NCBI GenBank assembly: GCA_963753195.1
Contig: CAVWBH010000009.1
Location: forward strand, 558,001 to 622,000
Reading direction: 5' to 3'
DNA length: 64,000 bases
Source of the DNA: Palsa-504 sp963753195
Lineage (GTDB): Bacteria > Actinomycetota > Actinomycetes > Streptosporangiales > Streptosporangiaceae
The notes beneath the pieces were generated by a model. The model had not been told where the DNA came from. It saw only the letters and a program-made list of their open reading frames with translations, and did no database searches. Below are positions 1 to 10,800 of the stretch, piece by piece. Both the position numbers and the translations under genes were made by a program. Each line of letters starts with the position of its first letter. Position 1 is the stretch's first letter.

Positions 1-1197
1 CACCGGCTCGTCGCCGTTCTTCAGCAGCCGGACCGCGCGAAGCTGCTCGTTGACGGCGCGGACCAGGGCCCGCTCGAAGCCGGCCACGTGGGTGCCGCCG
101 TGCGGGGTGGCGATGACGTTCACGAACGAGCGGACGATCGTGTCGTAGCCGCTCCCCCACTGGACCGCGACGTCGACGGCCAGGTCACGCTCCACGTCGG
201 TGGGCGTCATGTGCCCTCGGTCGTCGAGGACCGGGATGGTCTCGGTGAAGTTTCCCGATCCGGTCAGCCGGATCACGTCGCTCACCGGCTCGCCCGTGCC
301 CAGGTGCGCGCAGAACTCGCTGATGCCGCCGTCGAAGCGGAACTGCGACTCGCGGGGTTCGGGATCCTCCTGGCGGATGCTGATGCTAAGCCCGGGGACC
401 AGGTAGGCGGTCTGGCGGGCACGCTCGGTCAGGGCGTCGAAGCTGAACCGGGCGTCACGCAGGAATACCTGCCGGTCCGGCCAGAACCTGATCCGGGTCC
501 CGGCCGCTTTCCTGGCTCTGGTCCCTCCCGCCCGGCCGAGCTGGCGCAGGCCCGCCTTGCGGGCGAAGTCCGCGTCCGGGCCGGGCCCGGCGAACTCGCC
601 GGTGACGCCGCGGCGGAAGCTGGCCGCCCAGGTCCGCCCGTCCCGGTCCACCTCGACGTCCAGCCGCGCGGAGAGCGCGTTGACCACCGAGGCGCCTACG
701 CCGTGCAGCCCGCCGGAAGCCGTGTAAGAGCCGCCGCCGAACTTGCCGCCGGCGTGCAGCCTGGTCATGACCAGCTCGACGCCGGACAGCTTGGTCTTCC
801 GCTCGATATCGACCGGGATGCCCCGGCCGTCGTCCCGGACCTCGGCCGAGCCGTCCGCGTGCAAGATGACCTCGATCTGCGAGCAGTACCCGGCCAGCGC
901 CTCGTCCACCGAGTTGTCGAAGATCTCCCATAGGCAGTGCTGCAGGCCCCGGCCGTCCGTGGACCCGACGTACATCCCCGGGCGCTTGCGTACCGCGTCC
1001 AGGCCTTCCAGCACCGACAGGTGCCGGGCGGTGTAGCCGTCAGTGGCTGAGCTGTTACTGGCTGCCGCTTTACCGCGCTGCGGCAGTACCGGCCGGGCCG
1101 CCGGAAGCCGGGCCGTGGCCGGCTCGTCCGTTAGCAGGCAGCCGGGCGGCGGTGCTGGCGTCACGGCTGGCATTGCTGGCGTCACGGTTAGCGTCAC
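1..1197 (-). CDS. DNA topoisomerase (type II) subunit B, GyrB/ParE family, 3' end outside window
   Basis: This is the ATPase and transducer part of a GyrB/ParE subunit, which drives strand passage by topoisomerase IV or gyrase together with an A subunit. The translation shows the GHKL ATPase signatures: RKRPGMYVGST, EIFDNSVDEALAG (Mg-binding Asn), DDGRGIPVD, the ATP-lid GGKFGGGSYTASGGLHGVG and later TPHGGTHVAGFE. The reading frame is open to base 1, so the TOPRIM and C-terminal parts lie outside. The start is unclear. The frame is closed by a TGA at 1231-1233 and no start in it has a good ribosome site. GTG at 1197 is the first candidate, then ATG at 1173. A GGAAGGAG site precedes a GTG at 1234 that is in another frame. 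About 398 codons are visible. GyrB versus ParE cannot be decided from this piece. Confidence 0.9.
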   Translation of the reverse strand, partial: MTLTVTPAMPAVTPAPPPGCLLTDEPATARLPAARPVLPQRGKAAASNSSATDGYTARHLSVLEGLDAVRKRPGMYVGSTDGRGLQHCLWEIFDNSVDEALAGYCSQIEVILHADGSAEVRDDGRGIPVDIERKTKLSGVELVMTRLHAGGKFGGGSYTASGGLHGVGASVVNALSARLDVEVDRDGRTWAASFRRGVTGEFAGPGPDADFARKAGLRQLGRAGGTRARKAAGTRIRFWPDRQVFLRDARFSFDALTERARQTAYLVPGLSISIRQEDPEPRESQFRFDGGISEFCAHLGTGEPVSDVIRLTGSGNFTETIPVLDDRGHMTPTDVERDLAVDVAVQWGSGYDTIVRSFVNVIATPHGGTHVAGFERALVRAVNEQLRAVRLLKNGDEPV

Positions 1198-1686
1198 GGT
1201 TGGCGGAAGTGCTGGTTGATAGGGCGGTGGTCACGGACCAGCGAGCTCCTTCCAGTGATACACGTGTTCTAAACATACCGCATTGCCAGCTAAACAGAGC
1301 GCCAGGAGAGCGTGTCGCGCAAACCTCGCACGGCCAGCTGGGGCCTGACCGAAGAGTAGCTTCCCCTCACCGCCGCCGTGACCCTGCCACGCAGCGATCC
1401 GGCCGGGAAATTTTCCGGCTCGCCCCGCCGGATGCTTCAGCCGGCCGGGATGTGGGTACATCGTTAGCAAGACACACGGTGCCTGTGTGCTGCCGGCCTC
1501 AACGCCGGCGGGACACAGGCACCCTGCGTCAGGGCAGCAAAGGGCACGCGGAGGTTTCGCTTGTGGCGTACAGCACGTCAAGAAGGGAACGCCGGGCCAC
1601 CGGTATGTGTTGCACTGAGCTGTAAGGGCAGGGAACTGGAGCCAGACGGACGTAGAAGCCGGAGGCACGACGCGAGGCAGGCAACG
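1198..1686. other. Intergenic region between the topoisomerase gene and the DUF7455 gene
   Basis: No convincing gene is seen in these 489 bases. The region separates divergent genes, so it must hold both promoters. The clearest structure is the nested inverted repeat at 1478-1523. Confidence 0.6.
1478..1523. repeat. Nested inverted repeat (cruciform-like)
   Basis: Outer arms GGTGCCTGTGT (1478-1488) and ACACAGGCACC (1513-1523) are perfectly complementary. Inside them GCCGGC (1492-1497) and GCCGGC (1504-1509) form a second stem. No U-run follows on either strand, so it is not an obvious intrinsic terminator. It lies about 165 nt upstream of the DUF7455 start and could be a structured 5' leader or a small RNA. 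Confidence 0.6.
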
Positions 1687-1899
1687 TTGACTGGAGCTAT
1701 AGCCCCCACAAAGCCGCTGACTGCGCTAGACGTCTGCGATCGCTGCGGCGCCCAGGCGTATGTCCGCGTGCTGCTCGCGAATGGCGGAGAACTGCTGTTC
1801 TGCGCACATCACGGCCGCAAGCACGCTGACGCGCTGGCCAAGGTCGCGGTGGATATCCAGGACGAGACCAACCGGCTGTCCGAACCGCAGCCGAACTAG
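1687..1899 (+). CDS. DUF7455-family small zinc-ribbon-like protein
   Basis: A 70-residue protein typical of Actinomycetota, often found beside the topoisomerase and sigma factor genes. The N-terminus reads LTGAIAPTKPLTALDVCDRCGAQAYVRV. A CxxC pair (CDRC) and a downstream C-x2-H pair (FCAHHGRKH) could bind one zinc ion. I chose the TTG at 1687 because family members begin just before the APTKPLT segment, and an AGGCAGG ribosome-site-like sequence lies about 7 nt upstream. The same frame is open back to 1561, but that extension is basic and does not look like protein. Function is unknown. It ends just before a strong terminator. Confidence 0.8.
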   Translation: MTGAIAPTKPLTALDVCDRCGAQAYVRVLLANGGELLFCAHHGRKHADALAKVAVDIQDETNRLSEPQPN

Positions 1900-1947
1900 C
1901 AGCGCAGGCGGCCTGGTCGGCAACGGAGCCGACCGTCGGCGTGGAAC

Positions 1948-1982
1948 GCCGGCGCCAGTAGTGACTGGCGTCGGCCTTTTTG
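1948..1982 (+). terminator. Rho-independent terminator after the DUF7455 gene
   Basis: Arms GCCGGCGCCAG (1948-1958) and CTGGCGTCGGC (1965-1975) pair over 11 bp with one G-T wobble and a 6-nt loop. A CTTTTTG run follows directly on the plus strand. It is placed 48 nt after the stop codon at 1899. Confidence 0.85.
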
Positions 1983-2056
1983 TTGCCCCGGGTTTTTTGC
2001 TTTCTGGTCCCGGCTTCCTGCCCGGCGGTACCGGCTGGCGGGGCGTGCATGACCAA

Positions 2057-2084
2057 CGGCCGCCCCGCGGTGGCGGGGCGGCCG
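2057..2084. terminator. GC hairpin between convergent DUF7455 and sigma factor genes
   Basis: A perfect 12-bp stem: CGGCCGCCCCGC (2057-2068), loop GGTG, GCGGGGCGGCCG (2073-2084). It lies 20 nt past the stop of the sigma factor gene on the minus strand. There is no U-tract, as is common for actinobacterial terminators. Confidence 0.6.
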
Positions 2085-2103
2085 TAAGAGCTCTAGCGGG
2101 TCG

Positions 2104-3615
<1,512 letters not shown>

Positions 3616-3715
3616 CCCTTCCTTCGTTGGCTAGAAGCCACTCGGGACTGATTCAACCGCCTGTCTCCCACTCCATCACCATAGGCTGCGGTCGGCAGTG
3701 ACTTGTACGCTCCGA

Positions 3716-5761
3716 TCACCGCTGACCCTCCGGAGGCCGGTGCATGACCAGCACCGTGACGTCATCGTCCTGCTCGTAACCGGCGAGCATATGGTCAACC
3801 AGGTACCGCAACAGCCGTTCGGGATCGGCCAGCAGCTCGGCATCGGCGCGCGCGCCGACCGCGGCCAGCTCCTCCAGCCCCGTGTCCAAGCCGCGATTGC
3901 GGTTCTCGACCAGCCCGTCGGAATAGAACACCGCCGTGCTGCCGGGCTGCAGATTGAACGCGTGCTGCTTGCGCGGGCTGGCCCAGCCCAGCGGCGTGCC
4001 CGCGTCGGCCGGGTCGAACCGCGGCGCGCTGCCCGCGGCCAGCACCAGGGCGGGCATGTGGCCGGCGTTGCCCAGCATGCCCTCGCCGGTCTCGGGGTCG
4101 ATGACCAGGTAGGCCACGGTGGTGACCTGCTCTTCCGCTTCGGTGGCGCTGAACAGCCGGTCCAGCCCGCCCAGCACGGCGGCCGGGCGGCCGTCGGTCA
4201 GCGCCAGCGCGCGCAGCGCGTTGCGCACCCGGCCCATCCCGGCCGCGGCGGTGAGCCCCTTGCCCATGACGTCGCCGACCGCGACGGCCAGCCGCTGGTC
4301 GGCCAGCCGGAAGGCGTCATACCAGTCGCCGCCGATTTCCATGTTCCGCGTCACGGGCAGGTAGCTGGCCGTCAGGACCAGGCCGGGCACGCTCGGCAGC
4401 CGGTCGGGAAGCAGGCTGCGCTGCAGCGTCTCGGCCGTGGTGTGCTCCCGCTCGTACAGGCCGGCCCGCTCGAGCGCCAGCCCGCACTGGCCGGCCAGCG
4501 CTTCCAGGAAGACCCGCTCCTCCTCGGTGATCTTGCGCGGGCGGCCGAACGAGAACCGCAGCGCGCCCAGCGGCGCGCCGGCCGCGAACAGCGGCAGGCC
4601 GACCCAGGACCGCTCGTCGGACGTCGCGGCCACGGTGGCCGGGTCGATGTCCAGCTCGCCCTCGAATTGCCTGCGCAGGTCCTCGGGGTCTTCCACCAGC
4701 ACGGGGCGCCTCGTCGCGATGGCCTTGGTCAGCACGCTCGGGGACTGCAGGGTCAGCGGCCCCCCGGCCGAGTCGGGGGCGGTCGGCATCCCGTCGGCGT
4801 TGACCACCCTCAGCCGCGCGCCGTCGGACTCCACCACCGCGACGACCGAGTGCAGCGCGCCGATCGCGGTCCGGCCGACCTCGGTGATCACCTCGACGAC
4901 CTGCTCCACGGTGAGGGCCTCGGCCAGCATCGACGTCGCCTGCTGCAGCCGGGCGGTGCGCAGCGCCGCAGCGGACAGCTGCTCGGTCAGCCGCCCGCGC
5001 ATCTCCTCGGCCTCACGCTGACTGGTGACATCGGTGCTGGCGCCGACCCACTCCACGATCTTGCCGTCCCGCTCGATCGGCACCGCGCGGACGTCGTAAT
5101 GCCGGTACGAGCCCGCCTTGGTGCGGATCCGGTAGCGGTCGTCGAATACCTTGCCGGTCCGGACGCATTCACGCCAGTCGCGCTCGACGCGTTCGCGGTC
5201 CTCGGGATGAAGCGTGTCGAGCCAGCCGTAGCCGATGAAATCCTCGGCGGACTGCCCGGTGATCCACCGCCATTCGGGCGAGTCCTCGGCCATCGCGCCG
5301 TCCGGCCCGGCCACCCAGACCACCTGGGCGCCGCCCTGGACCAGCGAGCGGTAGCGCTCTTCGCTGCGCCGGATCTCCTCGGCGGCCGCGGGGCTGCCGC
5401 CTTCGGACAGGACGAGCCCCACCCCGGACACCTGCCCGTCCGCGTCGGGGACGCCGAACCAGGAGGCGGTACACCCCCCGGGATAGCCCGGCTCGGTGAC
5501 CGGGCTGCCGTCGGCCAGGACCTTGCGCAGCGCGACCTCGGCCCGCGTGGCCAGCTCCCCCGGCCAGACCTCGGAGGGGAGCTTGTCGGCGTGATCAGCC
5601 TCGGGAATGCCCACGATCCGGGCCAGGGCCGCATTTACGCGACGGAAGCGCAGGTCAGGACCCACGAGCGCCAGGCCGACCGGCGCCTGGTGCAGCAACG
5701 TCTCCACCAGAGCGGAGTCGGCCGCATCCCGCTGCCTGGGCACAGAAGTCTCCGTGCTCAC
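3716..5761 (-). CDS. PP2C-type SpoIIE phosphatase with PAS, PAS and GAF sensor domains
   Basis: A cytoplasmic sensor phosphatase of the RsbU/SpoIIE type, expected to dephosphorylate an anti-anti-sigma protein in a partner-switching pathway. Order, numbered from the GTG at 5761: PAS about 18-120, PAS with PAC about 155-270, GAF about 267-425, SpoIIE phosphatase about 450-675. Metal-binding signatures are GGDWYDAF, GDVMGKG and FYSDGLVENR. There is no transmembrane segment, so the signal is cytoplasmic or a small ligand. Candidate starts are ATG 5776 and GTG 5761. No ribosome site suits ATG 5776. The GTG overlaps the stop of a 12-codon leader frame (GTGA) that does have GGAAGGAG, so I favour the GTG. 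No anti-sigma or antagonist gene is adjacent. Confidence 0.88.
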   Translation of the reverse strand: MSTETSVPRQRDAADSALVETLLHQAPVGLALVGPDLRFRRVNAALARIVGIPEADHADKLPSEVWPGELATRAEVALRKVLADGSPVTEPGYPGGCTASWFGVPDADGQVSGVGLVLSEGGSPAAAEEIRRSEERYRSLVQGGAQVVWVAGPDGAMAEDSPEWRWITGQSAEDFIGYGWLDTLHPEDRERVERDWRECVRTGKVFDDRYRIRTKAGSYRHYDVRAVPIERDGKIVEWVGASTDVTSQREAEEMRGRLTEQLSAAALRTARLQQATSMLAEALTVEQVVEVITEVGRTAIGALHSVVAVVESDGARLRVVNADGMPTAPDSAGGPLTLQSPSVLTKAIATRRPVLVEDPEDLRRQFEGELDIDPATVAATSDERSWVGLPLFAAGAPLGALRFSFGRPRKITEEERVFLEALAGQCGLALERAGLYEREHTTAETLQRSLLPDRLPSVPGLVLTASYLPVTRNMEIGGDWYDAFRLADQRLAVAVGDVMGKGLTAAAGMGRVRNALRALALTDGRPAAVLGGLDRLFSATEAEEQVTTVAYLVIDPETGEGMLGNAGHMPALVLAAGSAPRFDPADAGTPLGWASPRKQHAFNLQPGSTAVFYSDGLVENRNRGLDTGLEELAAVGARADAELLADPERLLRYLVDHMLAGYEQDDDVTVLVMHRPPEGQR

Positions 5762-5796
5762 CGCAGGCATCCACATACCGCGCCGGGGGCTGCCAT
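5758..5796 (-). CDS. Possible 12-residue leader peptide coupled to the phosphatase gene
   Basis: ATG 5796 has GGAAGGAG 6 nt upstream and reads MAAPGAVCGCLR, then TGA. The TGA overlaps a GTG that starts the phosphatase frame. It could be a translational coupling leader. A sequence error that split the true phosphatase start is the alternative. Confidence 0.3.
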   Translation of the reverse strand: MAAPGAVCGCLR

Positions 5797-6022
5797 GGGC
5801 GGCTCCTTCCCCGGGATCGTCTCTCCCGCTGCCGACCAATTAAGCGTGCCACAGTCTGACAGCTGGTGCGGCCAGGAAGGCCGATTCGCGGGCAGCGAAC
5901 GGCGTCCAAGCCATCTCCCGTCAAGCGAGTCCGCGTGTCGTGCGCCGTTTGTGAGGCGGAATTACAGCGGGCATGACAACGTAGCATAGCGTCCGCATGT
6001 CCAGATCTGAGAGGCTATCAGG

Positions 6023-7663
6023 GTGAGCCCGCAGCGCCGAAGCAGCCAGTCCTCTGGCGGCCCAGACCCCGGCGGATCCGGCGGCCACGGCCGTGCCGGG
6101 TCACCGGACGGGCGGGGGGCGCAGTCGCCGCCGCCGAACGCGCTGTTCGCCGAGATGCTGCGGGCGGCCCGTGAGCTGCTGGCGGTGCGCAGCCCGCTCG
6201 ACGCGGAACTCATGGTCAGCGAGCTGCTCGGCACGTGGTGGGGCCAGCGCGACACCCGGGCCGGTGGGCGTCGCGCCGCCACCGTCGAGCAACTGGTGGG
6301 CGAGGGCCTGGTTGATTACGCGTCCGGTCAGCGCAGTCCGGCAGCGCTCGCCCTGCTGTCCGGCATCGCCTGCCTCGGCACGCCGCGGCAGGCGGCCAAG
6401 GCCGAGCGCGCCGCCCTCGAGCTGATCTCCAGCGGCGTGCCGTGCCCGGGCTGGGCCGAGCACCTGGGCGCGGTGCGGCCGGCCGAGTGTTACATCAACC
6501 CCGACTTCCTCGGTGACCAGGACGAGGTCATCTGCGTGTTCAGCTACGACGGGGAAGAGCCGCACGCGCTGGTCTCCGTGGTGGACTACAACGCCGAGGG
6601 GATGCTCCGCGACGGGTGGGTGACGTCGCGGGTGGCTAAGCTGCTGGAGCACTGCCGGGAGGTCAGCGCCCAGCGCGGCACCGAGGCCAGGCTCGCGTTC
6701 CGTCAGGTGGAGGGCGGGCACGCCCGGCAGCTGCTGGATACCGCGCTGGCCGTGACCGACGCGGCGGCCGACCCGGCGGTCAGCGAGTCGTTCGCCTCCT
6801 ACCACGCGTTCATCCGGGCCCGGGTCAGGGCCCTGCCGCCCTATCACGGCCGAACGGTCTCCGGCGCGACCGGGCCGCGCCGCCTGACGTGGAGCCGGGA
6901 CCGGCGGGCCATGCTCGCCGCCGAGTTCCTGGCCTCCGACGAGGCCGAGGACCTGTCCGACCGCAGCTCGGCGTCGCACTGCGCGGACCGGATCATCGAT
7001 TACGGGTGCGACCAGGATTACGGGCGGCCACTGCGGATGAGCCCGGCCAAGGTGCAGACGTTCCTGCTCAGCTGGCTGCCGCGCAAGGTCATGCTGTCTT
7101 TCGCCGAGCAGGATGCGATGCCGCACGTGCTCGCCGCGTGGGCCCGCTGGGCGGGCCGGAAGCGCGGGCTGGACGACGCGGTGGTGGCCGAGTCGCTGGA
7201 AGCCGTGTTCAATTCGATGGGCATGTTCGCCGAGGCCTACAGTGACCCGGCGGAGTTCGGGCTGGACTACGCGCTGGTGCGGCGGCTGCTCCCGGACGGC
7301 GACCTGGAGGCCCTGCCCCGGCGCGCGTTCGCGTTCCCGGTGCTGGACGGCTGGCACTCAGGCACCAACCTGAGCAGCCTGGACCCGGCTGATCCGCGGG
7401 ACCGGCGGGCGCTGCTGGCCGCGGACCACGCCACCCCGGCCCCCGGCGGGGTCGGCCGGCACATCGAGCGGCATCTGATCCTGGCCGACCGGCTGTGGCG
7501 CGGCGATCCGCCCGAGCTGTGGGAGGCGGCCCAGCGGCTGCTGGACGCGGGCCAGGACCGGCATCTGGTGCTGCACGCGCTGATGGCCGCGCTCGACCAC
7601 ACCAGCGGGGACGAGGCCGCGCTCATCACCGTCCTGCGCGAGCTCGACGCCGACGAGTTCTAG
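6023..7663 (+). CDS. Conserved hypothetical actinobacterial protein
   Basis: A soluble protein of 546 residues beginning with a disordered Ser/Gly/Pro-rich stretch (~35 residues). The rest is alpha-rich with many Trp, Leu and Ala (AEMLRAARELLAVRSPLDAELMVSELLGTWWG near the start). I see no signal peptide, membrane segment or catalytic motif. A region CVFSYDGEEPHALVSVVDYNAEGM is well ordered. The start is GTG 6023, about 260 nt from the divergent phosphatase; no strong ribosome site is visible. I do not recognise the family. Confidence 0.75.
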   Translation: MSPQRRSSQSSGGPDPGGSGGHGRAGSPDGRGAQSPPPNALFAEMLRAARELLAVRSPLDAELMVSELLGTWWGQRDTRAGGRRAATVEQLVGEGLVDYASGQRSPAALALLSGIACLGTPRQAAKAERAALELISSGVPCPGWAEHLGAVRPAECYINPDFLGDQDEVICVFSYDGEEPHALVSVVDYNAEGMLRDGWVTSRVAKLLEHCREVSAQRGTEARLAFRQVEGGHARQLLDTALAVTDAAADPAVSESFASYHAFIRARVRALPPYHGRTVSGATGPRRLTWSRDRRAMLAAEFLASDEAEDLSDRSSASHCADRIIDYGCDQDYGRPLRMSPAKVQTFLLSWLPRKVMLSFAEQDAMPHVLAAWARWAGRKRGLDDAVVAESLEAVFNSMGMFAEAYSDPAEFGLDYALVRRLLPDGDLEALPRRAFAFPVLDGWHSGTNLSSLDPADPRDRRALLAADHATPAPGGVGRHIERHLILADRLWRGDPPELWEAAQRLLDAGQDRHLVLHALMAALDHTSGDEAALITVLRELDADEF

Positions 7664-7674
7664 TCCCCACCGAT

Positions 7675-7736
7675 CCAACTACGTCGTTGTCACAACGACG
7701 CGCACCCAACTACATGGTTGTCACAACGATGCGGCT
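7675..7736. repeat. Two tandem 31-bp repeats, each with a palindrome
   Basis: Copies start at 7675 and 7706 with CCAACTAC. Each holds a palindrome centred on GTTGTCACAAC. Copy 1 has perfect 9-bp arms, CGTCGTTGT and ACAACGACG. Copy 2 has one mismatch. They lie 12 nt after the stop of the gene at 6023-7663. Confidence 0.75.
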
Positions 7737-7820
7737 GGGCGGGGGGCGCGGGAGCCGCGGGAGTGCGGGGCGGGAGCGCGGGAGCGCGGGCGCGGGAGCG
7801 CGGGGCGGCGGGTAACTGGG
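7737..7820. repeat. G-rich low-complexity tract
   Basis: Imperfect repeats of GCGGGAGCGCGGG between two convergent genes. No gene is seen. It could act as a transcription barrier or G-quadruplex-prone spacer. Confidence 0.5.
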
Positions 7821-7850
7821 GTGGGGGCGGGAACCACGGTCCGTTCGGGA
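7821..7850. repeat. Dispersed repeat with core CCACGGTCCGTTCGG
   Basis: Shares GGGCGGGNACCACGG and CCGTTCGG with 33209-33239, where it also abuts the stop of a minus-strand gene. A shorter copy is at 22486-22512. Confidence 0.55.
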
Positions 7851-10800
7851 TTAGGGGGAGCCGTAGCCGCCGCCGCCTGGGGTCTGCATGACGAAGACGT
7901 CGCCGGGGCGGACCTGGACGCTGTCGCAGCCGCGCATCTCGGTGCGCGTGCCGTCGGGGTGCTCGACCCAGTGGCGGCCCAGGCCGCCCGGCTGGCCGCC
8001 CGCCATGCCGAACGCGGGGATGCGGCGGTGCCCGGCCAGGGTGGTGACGGTCATCGGCTCGTCGAAGCGCAGCCGCCGGGTGCCGCCGTTCCCGCCGTGC
8101 CAGCGGCCCGCGCCGCCGCTGCCGGGCCTGATCCGGTAGGACTCCAGCAGCACCGGGTACCGCCACTCCAGCACCTCGGGATCGGTGAGCCGGGAGTTGG
8201 TCATCTTGGTCTGCACCACGTCGGTGCCGTCAAAGCCGTCACCGGCGCCGGAGCCGCTGGCCACGGTCTCGTAGTACTGGTAGCGCTCGTTACCGAACGT
8301 CACGTTGTTCATCGTCCCTGATCCCTCGGCCATCACCCCGAGCGCGGCGTACAGCGCGCCGGTGACGACCTGGGAGGTCTCCACGTTGCCCGCCGCGACC
8401 GCCGCCGGGTACCGCGGCGACAGCATGGTCCCGGGCGGGATGATCACCGTCAGCGGGTGCAGGCAGCCGGAGTTGAGCGGGATGTCGTCGTCGACCAGGG
8501 TGCGGAACACGTACAGCACGGCCGCCATGGCCACGCTGGACGGCGCGTTGAAGTTGTCGGCCAGCTGCGCGGACGTGCCGGTGAAGTCGACCTCGGCGGT
8601 CCGGGCCCTGGCGTTGACCCGCACCGCGACCTTGACCTTCGCGCCGTTGTCCAGCTCGTATTCGTACTGGCCGTCGTGCAGGGCGGTGATGACCCGCCGC
8701 ACCGACTCGGCCGCGTTCTCCTGGACGTGCCCCATGTAGGCGTGCACGACGTCCAGGCCGAAGTGCTCGACCATGGCGCGCAGCTCGGCGATGCCCCGCT
8801 CGTTGGCGGCGATCTGGGCCCGCAGGTCGGCCAGGTTGGTGGCCGGGTCGCGGGAGGGGTACTCGGCGCTGGCGAGCAGGTTCATGGTCTCTGCCTCGCG
8901 GAGCCGGGCGTTCTGCACGAGCAGCCAGTTGTCGATCAGCACCCCCTCCTCCTCGACCCGGGTGCTGGCCGCGGGCATCGACCCGGGCGAGATGCCCCCG
9001 ATCTCGGCGTGGTGGCCGCGCGAGGCGACGTAGAACCAGATGTCGTCGCGCTCCGGCGCGAAGACCGGGGTGACCACCGTGACGTCGGGGAGGTGGGTGC
9101 CGCCGTGGTAGGGATCGTTCAGGACGTAGACGTCGCCGCGCCGGATGCGGCCCTGGTTCCGCTCGATGACCATCTTGATCGACTCGCCCATGGAACCCAG
9201 GTGGACCGGCATGTGCGGGGCGTTGGCGATCAGGCCGCCGTCGGCGTCGAACACCGCGCAGGAGAAGTCGAGCCGCTCCTTGATGTTGACCGAGTGCGCG
9301 GTGGCCTGCAGGCGCACGCCCATCTGCTCGGCGACCGACATGAACAGGTTGTTGAAGATCTCCAGCAGCACCGGGTCGGCGGCGGTGCCGGCCCCGGCGC
9401 GGTCGGGCCGGGCGGTGACGCGGCTGAGCAGCAGGTCGCCGCGGCCGGTGACCAGGGCTTGCCAGCCGGGCTCGACCACGGTGGTGGCCAGCTGCTCGGC
9501 GATGATGGCCGGGCCGTCGACCGCCTGGCCGGGGGTCAGGGCGGCCCGCTGATGCAGGTCCACCTCGGCCCAGGACCCGGCGGTGAACATCCGGACCCGT
9601 ACCGGCCCGGCGTCTTTCAGGCCGGCCGAACGGGCCGTGGTGTCAGCGTCATGCGCAGTGCCCGTGACCTCCACGGAGACGGCCTCGGCCAGGATCGTCT
9701 TGCCGGGCATGAGGAAGGAGAACCGCCGGGTGTATTCGGTCTCGAACGCGGCGGTCATCTGCTCCGGCGGGCCGGCGGGGACGACCAGCGCGGTGTCGGT
9801 GCCCTCGTAGCGCAGGTGCACGCGGCGTTCGGCGGTGATGCGGCTGGCGGGTATTTCTTCCGCCTCCCCTTCCCCTCCCGCCCACCCTTGCACCTCGGCG
9901 CGGGCCTCGGCCTCGAGGGGCTCGAAGATCTGCGGCAGCCTGCTGATCAGGTCGCCGGTGAGCGGGGCCTCGACGGCCTGCTCGCGCATGGCCACGATGT
10001 CGGCCAGGCCGATCCCGTAGGCGGACAGCACCCCGGCCAGCGGATGGATCAGCACCCGGGACATGCCCAGCGCGTCGGCCACCGCACAGGCGTGCTGGCC
10101 GCCCGCACCGCCGAACACGTTCAGGACGTACCCGGTCACGTCGTAGCCGCGCTGGACGGAGATCTTCTTGATCGCGTTGGCCATGTTGGCCACCGCGATC
10201 TCGATGAACCCGGCGGCCACCTGCTCCGGGCCGCGCTGGTCGCCGGTGGCCTCGGTGATCTGCTCGCTGAGGTCCTCGAAGCGGGCCTGGCTGGCGCGCT
10301 CGTCGAGGGGCTGATCGCCGCGCGGGCCGAACACGTGCGGGAAGTGGGCGGCCTGGATGCGGCCGAGCAGGACGTTGGCGTCGGTCAGCGTGAGCGGGCC
10401 GCCGTTGCGGTAGCAGGCGGGCCCCGGTTCGGCACCCGCCGAGTCGGGCCCGACCCGGTACCGGCTGCCGTCGAAGTGCAGCACCGAGCCGCCGCCCGCG
10501 GCCACGGTGTTGATGGACAGCATGGGCGCGCGCAGCCGTACCCCGGCCACCTGCGTCTCGTACTCGCGCTCGAAGCGGCCGGCGAAGTGCGACACGTCGG
10601 TCGACGTGCCGCCCATGTCGAACCCGATGACCTTCTCGAAGCCGGCGTTGTTCGCGGTGCGGACCATGCCGACGATGCCGCCGGCCGGGCCGGACAAGAT
10701 GGAATCCTTGCCGCGGAAGCTGGCCGCATCGGTCAGGCCGCCGTTGGACTGCATGAACAGCAGCTTGACGTGCTCGAGCTCGCCGGCGACTTCGGTCACG

